NCBI GenBank assembly: GCA_025927665.1
Contig: JAICKZ010000046.1
Span: forward strand, 1-13,685
Direction: 5' to 3'
Source of the DNA: Steroidobacteraceae bacterium
GTDB taxonomy: Bacteria > Pseudomonadota > Gammaproteobacteria > Steroidobacterales > Steroidobacteraceae
Length of the DNA stretch: 13,685 nt
The notes under the pieces: generated by a model
The model's input: the letters and a program-made list of their open reading frames with translations, nothing else
The model's database searches: none
What the model was told of the DNA's origin: nothing
Program-made: the position numbers and the translations under genes
Shown here: positions 11,996 to 13,685 of the stretch, piece after piece
How positions within the stretch are numbered: the first letter of the stretch is position 1
How the letters are laid out: each line of letters begins with the position of its first letter

Positions 11996-13685
11996 TCAAG
12001 AATTAGTATTGATGACGGGCGCATATTTCCAGTTCGCGGGTGCTTCTGGTTCCATGCGTAATGGAGCCAGCGGCGGCACCGTTAATACATCAACATGCAT
12101 TGAAGTGATAGGGAAAGACATCTGCTCGAGCACTCTCAATTCACTCGGTGGCATTGTCTCTTCCGGCGTCAACAGCAACCCACGTTGGCGCAATTTCTGT
12201 CCTATATTCTCGTGGCTGGTTAGCATGCTGAAAGGGATGGAAATCAACAAGCCGAGCAGCGCAGGTAATAACCACACCAGATACTTCGGCACGATCAGCA
12301 AAATAATAGCGCTCCATAAAGCCGCGATGATTACATGTGGGCTGTGATATCGAATCGCGGCGCCGAGCGTAATGCGGCGATCGCTGCGAGTTTGTACATT
12401 CCAACTAATACTCTTGCCAAGCAAAGTGAGCACCACAAAGTCGGTATGAATCAACATCATCGTCGGTGCAAACAACATACTAAGTGCTAATTCAAGCAGC
12501 ACACTTAACATCAGACGAATACCGCCACCAAAAGCAGTACGCAATACAGAGTTTTTATACGCAAGTAATGCACCCAATACTTTGGGTAAAAATAATATTA
12601 TCAAGGTAACTGATAACAACATTGCAATTTCACCACTACGATTCTGCGGCCAATTTGGAAACAACATGTAGTGGTGCGGTTCAAAAAAAAGATGTCCTTG
12701 CAATGCTTGCAAACAAATGGAGAATGAACTCAGTAGTAACAGCAATAACCACAACGTGGATGACAGATACGACATGATACCGGTCAGGAAATGAACTCGA
12801 CTCAGCCAATGCAAGCCATGCATGGGCAACAGTCGTGAATGCTGTAAGTTCCCCTGCACCCAACGACGATCGCGAGCAGCATAGTCAAAAAGATTCGAAG
12901 GTATGCCCTCCCAACTGCCCTGCAGATTTGGCAACATCCATACTTGATAACCTGCACGTCGCATAAACGCAGCTTCAACAAAATCATGACTGAGAATATT
13001 GCCGCCGAACGGGGCCGTACCAGATAGCCGTGGTAATGCGCAATGTTCAGCAAATGCTCGCGTACGCACAATCGCGTTATGCCCCCAATAATTGCTATGA
13101 CCAAGCTGCCAGAATGCAAGACCGCTCGCCAGCATAGGACCATTAAGTCGCGAGCTAAATTGCAGCATGCGGCCAAACAACGTACTTGAACCCATTGGCA
13201 GCGGCAACGCTTGGATGATACCAACCTGTGGATGAGTATCCATCATGCGCGCCAATGACACGATTGCTGATCCGCTCATCACGCTATCAGCATCAAGCAC
13301 GATCATGTAGTTGTAGGCGGCACCCCATGAGCGAATAAAATTGGCAATGTTTCCCGATTTTTGATCGACATTCTGTGCACGACGACGATAGAAAATTCGT
13401 CCACGTGCCGCATAACGTTCGCAAAGCCAATGCCACGCCGCAAGCTCCTGTGCTGCAATCTCGGCATCGCGCGTATCGGACAAAATAAAAAGATCGAACG
13501 ATTGTTGCGCAGATTCACTTAGTAGCGATTTCCATGTTGCATTAAGACCCGCCAACACACGTTGCACATCTTCGTTATAGATGGGCATTACGATGGCAGT
13601 GCGTCCCTTTAGTGGTGCATTGGTTATATGGCAATGAATGTTCGCCGTATCGTGGCCACGAAGCTGCACAATAAATCCAGCAACA
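11996..13685 (-). CDS. opgH: OpgH/MdoH glucans biosynthesis glucosyltransferase, 5' end beyond window
   Basis: Partial gene; 562 codons are visible and the frame stays open to the right edge (VAGFIVQLRGHD...), where the end of an N-terminal transmembrane helix is recognisable. OpgH polymerises glucose from UDP-glucose into the backbone of osmoregulated periplasmic glucans and spans the inner membrane. The GT2 domain is intact: TAIVMPIYNED (substrate strand), LDADSVMSG (DAD metal motif), LSHDFVEAAFMRRAGYQVW (catalytic Asp region) and DRRWVQGNLQH (QxxRW-like). Conserved GHNAIVR and PFGGNILSHD also match OpgH. At least five hydrophobic segments follow, then a cytosolic tail with EQMSFPITSMHVDVL. 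E. coli OpgH is 847 aa; this form likely has a shorter N-terminus, as in other gammaproteobacteria, but that part is not visible. No opgG is seen; downstream is an FAD monooxygenase. Confidence 0.92.
   Translation of the reverse strand, partial: VAGFIVQLRGHDTANIHCHITNAPLKGRTAIVMPIYNEDVQRVLAGLNATWKSLLSESAQQSFDLFILSDTRDAEIAAQELAAWHWLCERYAARGRIFYRRRAQNVDQKSGNIANFIRSWGAAYNYMIVLDADSVMSGSAIVSLARMMDTHPQVGIIQALPLPMGSSTLFGRMLQFSSRLNGPMLASGLAFWQLGHSNYWGHNAIVRTRAFAEHCALPRLSGTAPFGGNILSHDFVEAAFMRRAGYQVWMLPNLQGSWEGIPSNLFDYAARDRRWVQGNLQHSRLLPMHGLHWLSRVHFLTGIMSYLSSTLWLLLLLLSSFSICLQALQGHLFFEPHHYMLFPNWPQNRSGEIAMLLSVTLIILFLPKVLGALLAYKNSVLRTAFGGGIRLMLSVLLELALSMLFAPTMMLIHTDFVVLTLLGKSISWNVQTRSDRRITLGAAIRYHSPHVIIAALWSAIILLIVPKYLVWLLPALLGLLISIPFSMLTSHENIGQKLRQRGLLLTPEETMPPSELRVLEQMSFPITSMHVDVLTVPPLAPLRMEPEAPANWKYAPVINTNS

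Overview
This window looks like chromosomal DNA from a Gram-negative proteobacterium, most likely a gammaproteobacterium of moderate GC. Reasons: an OpgH-type periplasmic glucan glucosyltransferase, a lipoprotein with a classical lipobox, Sec signal peptides, a periplasmic two-BON-domain protein, and an ECF sigma / anti-sigma pair of the kind seen in gammaproteobacteria. The genus cannot be read from the sequence. Almost every gene is on the minus strand; only the DUF2277 gene at 5951-6226 is on the plus strand. No tRNA, rRNA, CRISPR array, insertion sequence or phage gene was seen.

Left part (1-1630): an arsC-type arsenate reductase is followed 3 nt later by a decayed MIP-family aquaporin of the arsenite-channel type. 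The aquaporin can still be read in pieces across three frame changes and a large internal deletion, and it runs off the left edge. Upstream of arsC is a COG4705-type membrane protein with a striking four-fold internal repeat.

Small envelope and stress genes (2009-6226): a two-BON-domain periplasmic protein with a good sigma70 promoter is followed by a DUF3096 mini-membrane protein. Next come a likely FMN reductase and alpha/beta-hydrolase pair, then a three-gene unit consisting of an lmo0937-type 49-aa membrane protein, a 70-aa two-helix membrane protein and a His-rich secreted protein. That unit ends in a convincing intrinsic terminator. A 13-bp perfect inverted repeat covers the start codon of the 49-aa gene. 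A divergent DUF2277 gene follows.

ECF operon (6439-9373): ECF sigma factor, single-span anti-sigma-like protein, DUF4097 exported beta-repeat protein and a secreted alpha/beta hydrolase lie head to tail with tiny gaps or overlaps. The hydrolase has an in-frame TAA stop that cuts off its catalytic Asp and His, while the rest of the domain is intact in the same frame downstream.

Right part (9593-13685): a small coiled lipoprotein of unknown function, a class A FAD-dependent aromatic-type monooxygenase, and the C-terminal two thirds or so of OpgH, whose 5' end lies beyond the right edge.

No clearly new multi-gene system was identified. The most notable points are the two gene-decay events, the start-codon hairpin in front of the lmo0937-type gene and the four-fold repeat of the COG4705 protein.
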